A stretch of DNA of 64,000 bases from Byssochlamys sp. IMV 00236. Taxonomy: Eukaryota; Ascomycota; Eurotiomycetes; Eurotiales; Thermoascaceae. Below the pieces are notes generated by a model. It was given only the letters and a program-made list of their open reading frames with translations. It was not told the DNA's origin and searched no databases. The stretch covers positions 39,096 to 103,095 of the forward strand of contig MSJH02000838.1 in assembly GCA_001931875.2 (NCBI GenBank), given 5' to 3'. Below, piece by piece: positions 43,867 to 59,205 of this stretch. The position numbers were made by a program, and so were the translations under genes. The number at the start of each line of letters is the position of its first letter. Position 1 is the first letter of the stretch.

Positions 43867-46847
43867 TCAGGTCGACTGCCTGTCTGGGAATGGCACTTTC
43901 GGAGTCGGGGTCGTATTCAAGCCCGGGATTGTTGTTGCTGAAGCCGAAACTGGTCGGCTCTCGTTGGCAACGCGCATACTTCCACGCGAACCCTTTATTA
44001 GCTGGCCGCTCTCAACCCGATCCTGGATCATCTCATCGAGCATACGGGACATTTCGTCCACACTCCTTCTCTTTTTTGCTTTTTCCTTCTCGGACGTCTT
44101 TAACGAATCGTTGTTATCACCTGGACCACAAAGAACTGCAGACGCTGTCTTGGAGCTACTGTTGCTCCCGGTACTCCGACGTACCAGCATGGTTCTGTTT
44201 TCGGGCGCAATTAGATCAGGAGTCATACAAGCCAGATCTCGCTGGCGAGCCGCTGACCGCAGTGCAGTAAGCATGCGATCCTTGTCATCAAGTTGAATCC
44301 GTAGCTCAGCTATTTCATTATCCTTCTCACGAAGCAGGTTCACAACATCAGGATCATCCGCAGACACGTTTCCAGATTTGATCTGCTGCTGGAGGCCCAT
44401 AGACGTCCGCGAATGGCTAGAGCGTCTTGCTTGCAGCAGTCGTCTTTCAAGTGTGGATATGTACCTGTTCTTGTCTGCAAGATCTGCTTGTAGAGCACTA
44501 ACTTGCATCTGGAGACTAGCCGTGCCATCCCCGAATTCGCCCATGGTGTCCTCATCGTCCTCATTCGGAGAGGACACTCCGGGATAGGAAGCACGGATCG
44601 AGCGATCGACACTGTTGAAGGACATCATGGATACCGTTCGATTCAATGAATGCGCACCCAGTGTGGATTGGCTGACAGAGGAACGTAGAGATCTGGTGCC
44701 ATCATTGAGGGTGCTGGACATCCTGGACAGCCTACCCAGTGCAGACATTGTGCCACTGTTCACACCGGTAGATTTCGAAGAGAGAATAAGGCGGTTAAGA
44801 TGCTCAATACGCTCTTTCAAAGCCGTCCTGGCCAGCTGCATCTCCAACATCTGTTCCTCGTGACGGACCTGAGCTTCGTTCTCCAGCTGCTTCTCCTCCA
44901 TCTTAAGCTCTTTCTCAGCCTGGGCCTTAGCCTGGCCCTCGAGTTGGCTGCGCAGTGACTGGATCTCCATGCGGTAGCGTTCCAGAAGGACACGGCTCCC
45001 ACCATCGCCAGAGCTCCCAAGCGCTTCCTCAGCCTTCTTCGCATGACTGACGATGTTGTTCTTGGCTCTAGCAGCGAATTTCATGGTATTCAGCGTCTCG
45101 CCCGTGTGTGAGTTCGCCGATGCTGCGCTGCCAGCTGACCCTAGCTGGATCGTACAGAGGATACTGACCAAGGAGTTTCCAGACAACGCAGGTTGCAGCA
45201 GCCGGGTCAGCTTACTGTCACGATATGGCAGATGTTTTCCATCTCGGTCCGCCCCGTTCTTGTCCTTAGTCTCAGAGAGCTTCGAGATAACCGTGCCAAG
45301 CGTGAGCAAGCTCTTGTTGATATGGGCACCTTCTTGACGTCGTTCCTTATTGTCGGCGGCTCTCTCGGAACCCGCCAGATCGATAAGACTCAACGTTGAT
45401 ACCCTTACTCCACCGGGTACAATTGCCGAGCGCTTATCGTGCGAAGCACTGCCTGGGGGTGCTCGCTCTCTGCTTTCCACAACGATCTGGACGACGGCAT
45501 GACTGCGCGAACTGCGAGCGTTGAATTGAGTGCTGGCAACTCTTCTGGCATGATCACCTCGAGCAATGACTCGAAGCAATTGAGTGGGGCTCTGCACGAT
45601 CTCCTCCTTTAGGGGAGTAGCATATACACCTCGTTTGCTGTCTTCGCGTAATTTGATTTCTTCCTGTTGAGCGATTCCGGGGCCGTTTTGGGTGGAAGCA
45701 GAAAGCAAGTCGTGGATCTTTTCGTTGTAGATCTCCAGGTAGCTAACGCGCAGAAGGAACTCCCTGTGTGGGGTTTCCCTAATATAAGAGAAAATATCTG
45801 TGATGGCCAGCGGGATTACTCCAGGCGATGTTGCTGTTCCCTGCATAGAGAAGGTCTTTCCCGTTCCAGTCATACCGTATGCGAAAACCGTTCCGTGGTA
45901 ACCTTCCATGACTCTCCGTACGAGACGCTTCGCTGCGGCATCGTATACCTTGGCATTGTTGTCGTGGGTGGTGAATACATTATCTTGAGGAAGAATTCAA
46001 ATTAGCTCAGCTCTCCGCTCAACAACGGTATATTGATTGGATTGGATTGGCCCTTACCGTAATAGTAGTCACCGGCTTCCTTGCCTCTGAAAGAGATTAG
46101 AGCCCTCCGTCCATCCACCATCCACTCTCCATCCGGTTTCGAAGCGTCGGAATTGCCCGCGTCAGGCCGAACTCGGACACTGACAAGCACATTGCCTTTC
46201 GCATCTTTAGCTTTACCAGTCCCCTTCGAGTTCCCGCCAGCCTCGTCAGCATCGTCAAATGTTGTCGCACTAGTGGAATACGAGCCTTGCGCAGACGAGC
46301 TCCGGCTCTGTGGCGGTGATGGAATGTTGAATTGGCCCTCGGGATCCACGCTGGCAGCGCCGAGTCCTAGTAGAGATGGAGTCTTGGAACTGCGGTAGCT
46401 GCTGGTAGTGCCAGTGCTCAGCCTGGAAAGTTTCTTCGACTTCGAAGTAATCGATGAAGCGCTGGATTTCAGATCAGGCGTAGCGGATTTCGGAGGAATA
46501 CCGGAGAAAGACGAAGACGGGGAAGGACGGGTACTGCCAGCTTTGGGGGGCTGAGGGAACGCCGCGATGCTAATCGTCCTCCGCAGTGTCTTGTCAGGAC
46601 TGCTGGGAGTGCGTCCCGCTGAGGTCGACCTCAGACTGGGAATGTCGGTCGTTGAGCTCGACTGACTAGATTTGGCAAGCTGGGGTCGAGGAGACGCAGG
46701 CGTCCGTAGCTTTGAAGGCGTGGGTGATGGCACCCTTGACCCTCCTGAGGGTACCGGTAGACTCTTTCTCGCTTTCTGGCTCGGTATTGAAGTTGGTGGG
46801 TTGTTCGTCGCACGGGGACGCTGCGGTAGAGCCGAGGTTGACGCCAT
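43867..46847 (-). CDS. kipA: Kinesin-7/Kip2-family motor (KipA)
   Basis: Plus-end-directed microtubule motor; in Aspergillus nidulans KipA moves on cytoplasmic microtubules and keeps hyphal growth straight. Two exons on the complement, 46058-46847 and 43867-45983 (74-nt intron inside the motor domain), 968 aa. Residues 1-205 are a Ser/Pro/Thr-rich, basic extension. The motor starts near V-L-V-S-V-R-V-R-P. The P-loop reads G-M-T-G-T-G-K-T (about 300-307), a Kip2/CENP-E-type variant of G-Q-T-G-S-G-K-T. N-A-R-S-S-R-S-H (switch I) and D-L-A-G-S-E-R (switch II) follow, then H-I-N-K-S-L-L-T-L-G. After the motor come heptad-rich coiled coils (about 560-640) and a Ser-rich tail. The start is the first ATG, and the protein length fits the family. 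Confidence 0.95.
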
Positions 46848-49800
46848 GTCTTCTAAATCTCAATGCGGATCCCTCTGTACGTTCAGAATGGTTAAGACTC
46901 AACAAGACCAGTCTCCGGACGAAGTGGCCATACGCGGGACCGATATCTCTGTTTGAGTTGTATGTAGTCTGCCAGCGACATGCAAGGTTCGAGGCGCAAA
47001 TGGAGAAGTATCGTAACTTGAGGTTGCTGGCCACGCGTGGGGAAATATTCGTACCAGTAGCTCGTGCACGGAACGCGATGACCTGAGAAGGACTCCTCGT
47101 TCCTGGATCAGAGAAAACCGATTAGTATAAGGTCCATCTGCAGTGAAGTCATTCGGGCGCATATGTTTACAACGCCCAACCGCAATGGAGGTGATGATAA
47201 AACATCAACATGCAAAGCAGATCCCACACACACACACGTGGGAAAATGCGGGTTGAGAGTTTCAGGGCCACGTCGAAGATACTCGATCTGAGGAAAAAAG
47301 AAGCGAGGACTTACTTACTGGTCCACCAAGCCTCTCAACACTGCTTGATCGTGAAACAAGAAAACACAACCGCTAGAAGCTTCTTCGAGAGCAAAGTCAC
47401 ACGCCGCAGAAGCCTAGCTATGGGACTCCACCAGAAGCGATCTCAGAGGAATGTCCCTGAGAAAAAACACACACAAAAGGCAGCGTTTACTTTTCTGCAA
47501 CAATAGCACCCGGTGGAGCGGCACGTACGGCTGAGTCGCAGCGAGAGAGAGAGAGAGAGAAAGTAGAAGCGCAATAAGATCAAACAGTCGTTTCTAGTTG
47601 ATGTAAGCGTATGCGCCTAGGCGTTCTCTGTCGCTCTTTCTCACTCTCTCCAGAGAGACAGACGCCAGTGTGTGAGGACTTCGCACACAAGAAGTGGAAG
47701 ATGGCGAGGTGAGAGAGTGGACGCGGGACCCTGGGATCAAATCGATGGCAGATCCCCGAGAGCAGCCAGCCTAGACCAGGGAGCGTCACGGCAGCGCAAG
47801 GAGAACCGCCGTTGAGTTATGCGTCTGTAGAGACTAGGTGAATTTAGTCTGTTTTACTACCAGCTAGATATGCCACCTTTGACAGGTCATACAATACACG
47901 CGGTTATTACCATCTGCGTCTCATCACGGTTAGTTATCATCATGATTATTGTGAATCTCTCTCATCAACTAGAGTCTAGAGAGCGAAAAAATGAGGCCGG
48001 CGCGGGGGCGATCTTTGGCCGATTTGCTCGAGGAAGCCTGTGCCAACTATTGCCTCGAGTCTTCGAGGCATTCGCATGTTATTATTGATTGATCAGTGAT
48101 CTACTCTGGATGATCTCTCAGCCTCCACGGTTCTTTTTGGGCAAACCGGCCAGCCCACTTATCACACCGGAGAGAAAGGGCCAAAGCAAGCTATGGCCGC
48201 CGCAAGACATTATTCGCTACAGATCGGGCACGGTCATAGCGACCTGGGCTCTTTTCCGACGCGGACACTACATTGTTTGTATGTATTATTGCATGCAGGG
48301 TTGCAGACTCTGGAGCGGAAAAGGGGCAGTGGACGAGGCAAAACCTACTTAACGTGCCTGGCGCTGAGACGGGCCGCCATAGCGTCTCTAGTGTTCGCCA
48401 GAGTTCCTGGGAACGGTGAGATTTAGTGTCAAAGTCTCCCTCTCACAGTGTGCCCTGTGGTTGGGTACCATCTCTCTTCATTCCTCATCTGCATGATAGG
48501 AAAGGGGGCTTTCTGCGGCACGGCCTCCTTTGGCTCTTCCTTGCGGGAGAATAGTAGTGGATTTGGTAACCAGTTTGTGTACTGCCAACTCCATGTGTCC
48601 TGGTTAATGATGATGTGATTTAGCTGATAACGGGAATTAAAACGTGAGAAAGTCCGTATATACCAGACTTGACTCTCTCTTTTGTGCTGGGGCGCCGTTT
48701 TGAACGTTCGTTCGGGGACTAAACTGTCAACGGTCATGAAGCTATCGCGAAATTCTCCTCAGGTGTCTTGCGGAGTCTTGAAAAGCACTGATTGGGTCCC
48801 GGAACGTCGGGAAGAGGGCAAAAGTCATGGCTTCGGCATTATTATTATGACTCCTCAGGTTCTACCACTGGCATCGATGCAAGGGTTGCCCTTCTTGTTC
48901 AGGGTTGTCATGCTGGCTTTGCCGGTGCTTTTTTTAGGTGAGCGGCAGGCACAATAATAAATGAATGTCCTTGATTAATTAGCATCACCATCTTCAAGGA
49001 AGGTCACTATTATTATCGGGGCCTAGATACGGTTAACAGTTCCTCCTACATAGCTCGGGTTCGACTAGGGTATGGAGAACGGAGCATATGTACGGAGTAG
49101 TTATCGACCCATATTAATTATCAGGGACCATAGGGATGTCCGATGGGGAAAAGATAAATTAGTTGACACGCAGCATGATCATTTCTCCGTCTCGGACGCT
49201 TATTATTATTAACCACTACCAGGCAAGAATGCATTAAAGCCGTGGGCTCCCCCGGAATTGCAGCTATGGGTATGATGTGTCCTGTGCGGCCAGGACCCAT
49301 CAGTCCACGGTATCCAGGGCTACAAGCGAGCGGGAAATCTTCGTTAGAACGAAATTAACTTATCTGTTAGTTAATTACGCTGGAATCGGCGTAGGACGAC
49401 GGCCATGACCCGAAATTATGGATCATGTTTCATGTGTCTAAAGCTCCAGGGGGTTACCGTACAAAATAGGGGATTCTTAGTTCTTTCAAATTCGCAGTAT
49501 CATATTATTAGCCAGGAGCAGCAGTGGAAATATACAAGTGGCCAAACGCCGTAATATATCCGAGGACTGCCCGTGATAATCGGATCTTTCTTGTACTCTG
49601 TACAACGTCAGAAATTACTCCAGAGCTGGCCGTTTGAATCCCCCGCAACCCCGTAGAAACGTACTACGTATTTCTAATTTGACTACGTTGATCATTACGC
49701 ATGGATAATTGGTCACTTTTCCGTTGAGATTATCATCCGGATCTTCCATTTGAGATTGCTTATAATATATTTTGATCGTCACTAACAAGATCTAGACCAG

Positions 49801-50305
49801 TGACTTTAGAATGGCCACTATCTGACTTCACCATGGTTCTTTTACTTTCCCGCCTCATCGAGCAACCGAAGAGCCCTTGAACGGCTCCGGCCTCCCATCT
49901 TGATCATCAGCTCCTCCACCAAGTTATGGCATGGATCATGTGGACCTATCGAAAGAGCCCCCAACTGCAGGGTAGGAAAGAGCAACTTCTTGACAGATGG
50001 GTATCTCGCACCGTGCATCCTCCGCTCCAGCTGGCAAGTGTCATCAATGCACGAGAGACGTATACGAAGCACTCGTTTCTCAACGGAGTGTTTATAGACA
50101 ATTCCACCGATATGATACAGTGGAAGTTAGGGCGTCATGTCATCGAACTGAAAAGTCGAGGGGACCCCAACTGAGAATTACCATTCCGGGGCGGGGAGCC
50201 GGAGAACATACGTGCGTGCTCGACGCGTCCCATCTTGCCCCCAAACTTGTGTAATGATATTCCAAAAGCAGGCCATTATTCGTTCTGGTCAGGCGTTGGG
50301 CTTGC
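46848..50305. other. Long intergenic region, no gene assigned
   Basis: 3.46 kb between the kinesin start (-) and the CDK7 stop (-), by far the longest gap in the gene-rich part. It contains a (GA)n tract at 47543-47561 and (CA)n near 47225. Short frames occur, of which 49926-50174 (+, ATG start, 82 codons) and the overlapping 49842-50072 (-, 76 codons) are the best, neither with a known motif or a clear splice partner. It may hold the kinesin promoter and leader, a non-coding RNA, or a decayed gene. Confidence 0.4.
47543..47561. repeat. (GA)n microsatellite
   Basis: About nine GA units, roughly 700 bp upstream of the kinesin start, near the probable promoter or leader. Confidence 0.85.
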
Positions 50306-51603
50306 TCACTTCATCGCACCGAAATCCAATTGTCTTGCAGCATTCTTGAACCGACTATCGTCGATTCTCTCAGCACCGGCCCTGCTCAAATCTTCACCCA
50401 TTTTCTTACTGCCACCTGACTTCTTCGGAAGGTCTTCTTTCTTTGTCGGCTTGGGCTCAGTGAACCACCACCTATGTTCAAGGATCTGTCGTGCCGTACT
50501 TCGCTTTCTGGGATCCAACTGACACATCGACATCAAGAGATCGGCTCCTACAGGACCGGCGGTAGGAAACTGCTGCTGGTAGAAGTCTCGACCTCTGACT
50601 GGTACGATATAGTTTTTGTCCACAGGCACATAGTTAGGAAGCTTTGTGACACCAGGCCAGTTGTCCTCCGTGGGAGTGCCGAAAGCCTCGCATATTTTTG
50701 TTATCTGATCCATATCGGAGTTTCCAGCAACAAACGGGACACGGATAAGCAGCTCCGCAAAGACCATCCCGACGGACCAGATGTCCACTGCACCTGAGTA
50801 CTGTCGCGCTCCGTATAGGAGCTCAGGCGGTCGGTACCATCGGGTTATCACTTGATGCGTCATATTCAGGTATGGGTCGGCGAAAGACCTCGCCAGACCA
50901 AAATCTGCCAATTTGACCTCTCCATCAGAGGCAATCAACAAGTTGTTCGGCTTGATATCTCGATGCAGCACGAAATTCTCATGGCAGAACCACACGGCTC
51001 TGCAAAGCATGCCCATCCATGCCTTCACATCTCCAGCTCCATATTGTATATTCTGGTCCTTAATGAGCATCTCGAGATCACCGAGAGGCAGGAATTCTAG
51101 GACGAGGTTCAAGTTCTGGTCTTTCGACGAGAAGACGTCATGGAGTGCAATGATGTTGGCGTGAGACAATTCCTGGAGATATTTCACTTCGCGAATGGCG
51201 TCCATGGACAGCCCATCCTTGTATTCGGTGTTGACCTTGATCTTCTTGATAGCAAAAAGGGAGGACGGATCGGTTCGTAGATGTGCAAGGTACACAATAG
51301 CATAAGTACCCTCACCCAGCTTTTTATCTTTTACGCTCATATTAGCCCCATTCTAACCCCAAGATATTCATGTTAACATATATGCGTTGCTATACCTTTT
51401 ACGTATTTTCGTCTGACATCTTCGTTCAACTGCTCTGCGAGCTCCCCCTCCGCGGCGGGTGGCGCAGATGACGATTCGGCCTTTTCCTGCTTATTTTCCT
51501 GCTTGAACGTAAAACCAGCGGCCAAGCTCTTGGCCTTTGAGGAAACAGTATTTGAAGTAGTCCCCACGGAAGGTGAACGGGGAACGAGGGGAGACACAGC
51601 CAT
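50306..51603 (-). CDS. CDK-activating / TFIIH kinase, CDK7 (Kin28) type
   Basis: Catalytic subunit of the TFIIH kinase module; phosphorylates the RNA polymerase II C-terminal repeat and, in many organisms, activates other CDKs. Exons on the complement: 51396-51603 and 50306-51327 (68-nt intron), 409 aa. A Ser/Lys-rich N-terminal stretch of about 65 residues precedes the kinase domain: G-E-G-T-Y-A-I-V-Y (Gly loop, split from the K-Y-V-K-D-K-K-L lead-in by the intron), A-I-K-K-I-K-V, H-R-D-I-K-P-N-N, D-F-G-L-A-R-S-F and the T-loop N-M-T-H-Q-V-I-T-R-W-Y-R-P-P-E-L, whose Thr is the activating site. The helix normally P-S-T-A-I-R-E reads M-D-A-I-R-E, as in CDK7-like kinases. The C terminus is K/S-rich and ends A-R-Q-L-D-F. 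Confidence 0.95.
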
Positions 51604-52086
51604 AGTTGCTTAGCAAGGCCAATCTGCGAACCGGAAAGGAGAGCTAGCTTGTGCGCGTGGCCGTACCTATGGCACCAGACTCTGTAGCCCGTCTGAGGGA
51701 GCTAGCCAGGGCATAGACAGCTTTCCAAACCGTCGATTAAATCTGTCACGAGAAAAAAATACCTTTTGTTTTGGTGTCTCATGCACTTCCAGTATGCAAG
51801 AGACCGACTTGCGGAATCTCGGAGGTCAACAGCTCACGGACTATCATTAATCCCGGTCAACCGCAAGCTCTGGATCGTAAACTCCGCAGCCTCGAAATTT
51901 CCCTGACCAACCCTCCGCGCGGTATCCCCGCCTGCAATACGGCAAGTGTCTCTGAATTCTCACTCATTCTGTTATTACTGAATGTATAAAATCCAATTGC
52001 GTTCAAATTTCTCATAATTTTCCTCACCGGATACCCCTTTGTTCCCACCTGGAACCGTTCAGGACGACCGCTTTCTTCCTACAACC
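51604..52086. promoter_or_regulatory. Intergenic, divergent promoter region
   Basis: 483 bp between the starts of CDK7 (-) and mS41 (+). No additional gene. Confidence 0.5.
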
Positions 52087-52854
52087 ATGGCGACGATGCG
52101 CAACCCACGCCTCGCTCTCCTCTCATCACGCTTCGCCAATCCCCTGAGTATCACTCAGCAATGCATCCGCTGCCTGCACAAGAATGCAGCTCCTCGCCCT
52201 GTGCCATCACCGACCCCTTTCGTCCCTGATGTGCCGACCTTCCTCACCCTGATCGGGCGTGACATGTCCAAGCACGCAAGCAAGCTTACGTCCTGGGAGC
52301 AATTATTCACACTTTCATCCTCGGAACTGCGAGAGTTGGGAATCGAGCCCGCGCGTCAGCGACGATACCTTCTACGACAACGCGAGAGGTTCAGAAACGG
52401 AATCTACGGTCCAGGTGGAGATCTGGAGAACGTGGTTGATGGCGTGGCACAGCTACGTGTTGTTGAAGTGCCTCAGGGGGAACAGGACGTGAACAATGCT
52501 AGTTCTTCCAAGGATAGCGCGGATGGTGCTGCCGCTGCCGTTACGGCCTCTGCGACCCTGTCTCCGTTCACGAAGAGGGCTATCGTCAATCTCCTCCCGG
52601 ACGCAACCGAATACAAGCATGAAGCCTCGAAGCCACTGAAGAAGTTCGCCAAGATGAAGATCCACCGCGGGACGATGATCAAGGGCCCGTTCTTGAAGCC
52701 CATCAAGGGAACGAACGGTTCGGCGGCCTTGATCCAGGTCCAGGAGGGAATGTGGGAAGACAAGCAGGGACACAAGGTTGATGGCGGTGAGCGAAGACGT
52801 GCGGAAGTCCGGGCAAAGAAGAGAAGCCAGGAGAGGAAAGAGAGCACCGCTTAG
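52087..52854 (+). CDS. Mitochondrial small ribosomal subunit protein mS41 (Fyv4/IGR motif)
   Basis: Component of the mitochondrial 37S subunit, homologous to yeast Fyv4. One exon, 255 aa. The N terminus is Arg/Ser/Leu-rich without acidic residues for about 45 positions, a mitochondrial targeting sequence. The IGR/SAM-like domain follows (F-L-T-L-I-G-R-D-M-S-K-H-A, W-E-Q-L-F-T-L, L-R-E-L-G-I, R-R-Y-L-L-R-Q-R-E-R-F-R-N-G; about residues 58-115). The C-terminal half is an Ala-rich linker and a basic stretch (R-G-T-M-I-K-G-P-F) shared among Pezizomycotina proteins. The ATG at 52087 (context accATGg) is preferred over an upstream non-ATG extension. Confidence 0.93.
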   Translation: MATMRNPRLALLSSRFANPLSITQQCIRCLHKNAAPRPVPSPTPFVPDVPTFLTLIGRDMSKHASKLTSWEQLFTLSSSELRELGIEPARQRRYLLRQRERFRNGIYGPGGDLENVVDGVAQLRVVEVPQGEQDVNNASSSKDSADGAAAAVTASATLSPFTKRAIVNLLPDATEYKHEASKPLKKFAKMKIHRGTMIKGPFLKPIKGTNGSAALIQVQEGMWEDKQGHKVDGGERRRAEVRAKKRSQERKESTA

Positions 52855-53433
52855 AAGTACACCACAAACTACATATGACGGCGCTTAACTGGCTTTTATC
52901 GATCTTTTTCTCTCCCTCCCTACCGCGGAGTAGGGCTGAAGACACCACATGTATTCTATTATGACTTGTACAGACTATCTATAGTGCTCTTGTTCAATCC
53001 TGTGACATGCTTCCCTTTTCATCTCTTCGGTTTATCAACATTTTGATTTCTGTATACACAAAAGCTTTGGCGAGATCTCCGTAATGGTATCTCGGCGGCC
53101 GAATCGTGACGTTAGATAAATCACGTAGAACAGGGTGGGATGCCGCAACCCGGAGTATCTCGTAACGTTCGCGATTAATTAAAAAAAATACGGACATAAG
53201 ATGGGATCTGGACTGGAGCCAGTTCGGCAAAAGAAGAATAAGTGATCAGAAGCACATATAAACGCGATGAAGACCAGATCTCGTGGATGGCATGATGGCA
53301 TCAGCAACGACTTGTGCAACTCCCCTTCGTCCCAGACACAGCTGAAGAATAGACAGGCATGGCAAGAATTAAAGGGCCACTCCCTCGCACAGGGAGGAAC
53401 GGAAGCTTAACATAATACTGACTCGTGAGGTTT
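52855..53433. other. Intergenic, convergent 3' ends
   Basis: 579 bp between the stop codons of mS41 (+) and CYP51B (-). No gene seen. Confidence 0.5.
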
Positions 53434-55187
<1,754 letters not shown>

Positions 55188-55536
55188 CGTTGCGCCACTG
55201 GTCGCGGAAGAGACAGGTGAGGGCACAAGGAGAAGGGAAGAAAGGCGTACCAAGAGATAGACCTGGATGAGGGTGATAGGGACGAAGTCGACTTAAGGAA
55301 GAATTGAAGGCGCGCGGCAGAAAGATAGGGTAGAGTCCAGCAGAGCACGCCTTGCTATTCCCGGTATGGGGTACAGAACGACACCCTTTAGATGTTCCAC
55401 GGGTTGTCCGCACGGGCGGGTGTCAACCTAGGATAATTCGCACTTAGTTGAGCTGGATCTTGTCGCTCACTGGCGCGCCCCTGGAAACGAACAAATTCAC
55501 AGGGGGAAACAAATCAGAGACGCTGCAATCTTGGCC

Positions 55537-55547
55537 ATCACGCCACT
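55537..55547 (+). promoter_or_regulatory. Sterol regulatory element (SrbA-type) upstream of CYP51B
   Basis: The 11-mer ATCACGCCACT fits every position of the consensus I recall for the SREBP homologue SrbA of Aspergillus fumigatus, RTCABSCCACY (where B is C, G or T). It lies about 350 bp from the CYP51B ATG, a usual distance. SrbA activates ergosterol genes when sterol or oxygen is low, so regulation of CYP51B by it is expected from the family. The match is visible; occupancy is inference. Confidence 0.55.
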
Positions 55548-55779
55548 CCGGGCGGTGAGGATCACTTGGTCATCACAAAGAACATCCATCTAACTAGTTA
55601 ATAGTTAATTATCTTAACCATTCTTGGTTGGATAATAACAATAAACAAAAGGGACCAAATGAAGAATCAAAAACTAAGAATCTAGTTTCTTTTGCTCTTG
55701 AAAATTTGCGCCTTCGTAAAATATCTCCTACTGTACTCGACCTCGGTCATCTCCTGATCTTTTGTATAGGTGGCTCTGT

Positions 55780-55817
55780 ACGAAAATTATGCTGACTGAA
55801 TCGCAGCATAATTTTCG
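55780..55817. repeat. Perfect inverted repeat (hairpin) in the CYP51B upstream region
   Basis: cgaaaattatgctg is followed after 9 nt by its exact reverse complement cagcataattttcg. It could be a binding site for a dimeric regulator or a transcript hairpin near the 3' end of the neighbouring kinase gene; no known motif is recognised. Confidence 0.6.
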
Positions 55818-56362
55818 AAAGGTTTGAGACCAGGTGGATCAGATGGGCGAGAGACTAATGCCGCCAGTGCGCTTCCGCGTGAGAACTAACTGACTGCCTA
55901 TCCTTCATCGTGCAATGACTCGTCGAATCCAGCAATAGTTGCTAGTTATCCTATTTGATAGTACGGAGTATTACTGTACAAAAGCCACTGGCGTAAATAT
56001 GCAAAGAGTCCCTCGACTGCATGTAAGAGAACAGTTTTCCTGCTAAAGCTGTAGCGAATGCTTTTGAACAATAAGCCCAACAACATAACCGTATGAAAAC
56101 TGCGACTTCCAGACAATGGCCTCATTAGAGATAAGAGATAAAAAAGAAGAGGCCCGAAGCATTTCTAGTTTTCATGACCTTTTCGTGCATCTATTGAGCT
56201 GGCATGCAATTGCAATCCAACCGTCGGCACCCAACAAAACCCAGGGAGGTAAAGAATAAAAAAAGGAAACAACTAACACGAGAGCTGTTGCGCTACGCCA
56301 AGGACCGCTCCATAAAAATTCCAACCAGCGCAAAACTGAAGAAGACCGTCCACGGCGGTAGT

Positions 56363-58660
<2,298 letters not shown>

Positions 58661-59205
58661 CCTCTCCCTCGATATTAGACGGGAAGTTCGTGAGATCAAC
58701 AGGCTTCAGCCGGAGCCTCAGGCTACTTGCGGCGGAAAAGAGAGCCAGGCAGTCTGTGCGGTGTAGATAGCCAGTTAAATTGTTGGTTGCAGCATTTTCT
58801 TTGAATCTGATAATATTAATTGATCTTCTCCGCGGTAGTTAACAATTACGCGACGGGTCCGCGGCTTGCCAACATTAATATTAATGGGTCCACTGGAGCT
58901 AACGAATGGAGCAAAAATAGAGTAACGTAGATAGTTAGATTGACTAGTTACTCTACTTAGTACTTACTGTACGGAGAAAACGGGGGGAGCAACACATGAA
59001 CGCCGTCGGCCTTAGGGCGCTGCCTTCCCGAACAGTTGGTGCCTTGTGCTGGATTTGGATCTCGACCTCGGCTTGGAAGTCAATTCAGGAGGTTCAACCT
59101 TCTCCCACTCACTACATATCTCGTGCCAGCACGCTTGGTTTTCTGGACAATCTATGCTGAGCAGACCCGTTTGATTGTTGGCGGGGAGCCTCACGCATAC
59201 CCGCA
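58661..59205. promoter_or_regulatory. Intergenic, divergent promoter region
   Basis: 545 bp between the starts of the Chk2-type kinase (-) and Stt4 (+). The words tacgcgac and gtccgcgg near 58850 are the only G+C islands in an A+T-rich setting. No gene. Confidence 0.5.

Larger units (their letters stand above)
55188..56362. promoter_or_regulatory. Intergenic, promoter of CYP51B
   Basis: 1.18 kb between the CYP51B start (-) and the Chk2-type kinase stop (-). Apart from the sterol element listed separately, I see only A+T-rich DNA (55580-55720) and a self-complementary phrase cgaaaattatgctgactgaatcgcagcataattttcg (about 55780-55817) that could form a hairpin with a 14-bp stem and 9-nt loop. 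No gene. Confidence 0.5.

Noticed and set aside
49000..49700. Possible tRNA gene from phrases such as ggttcgacta and gtttgaatccc
   Set aside because: No cloverleaf arms pair around these words on either strand.
49842..50174. Two overlapping short frames (+ 82 codons, - 76 codons)
   Set aside because: Mutually antisense and without family resemblance; kept only as part of a finding about the long gap.
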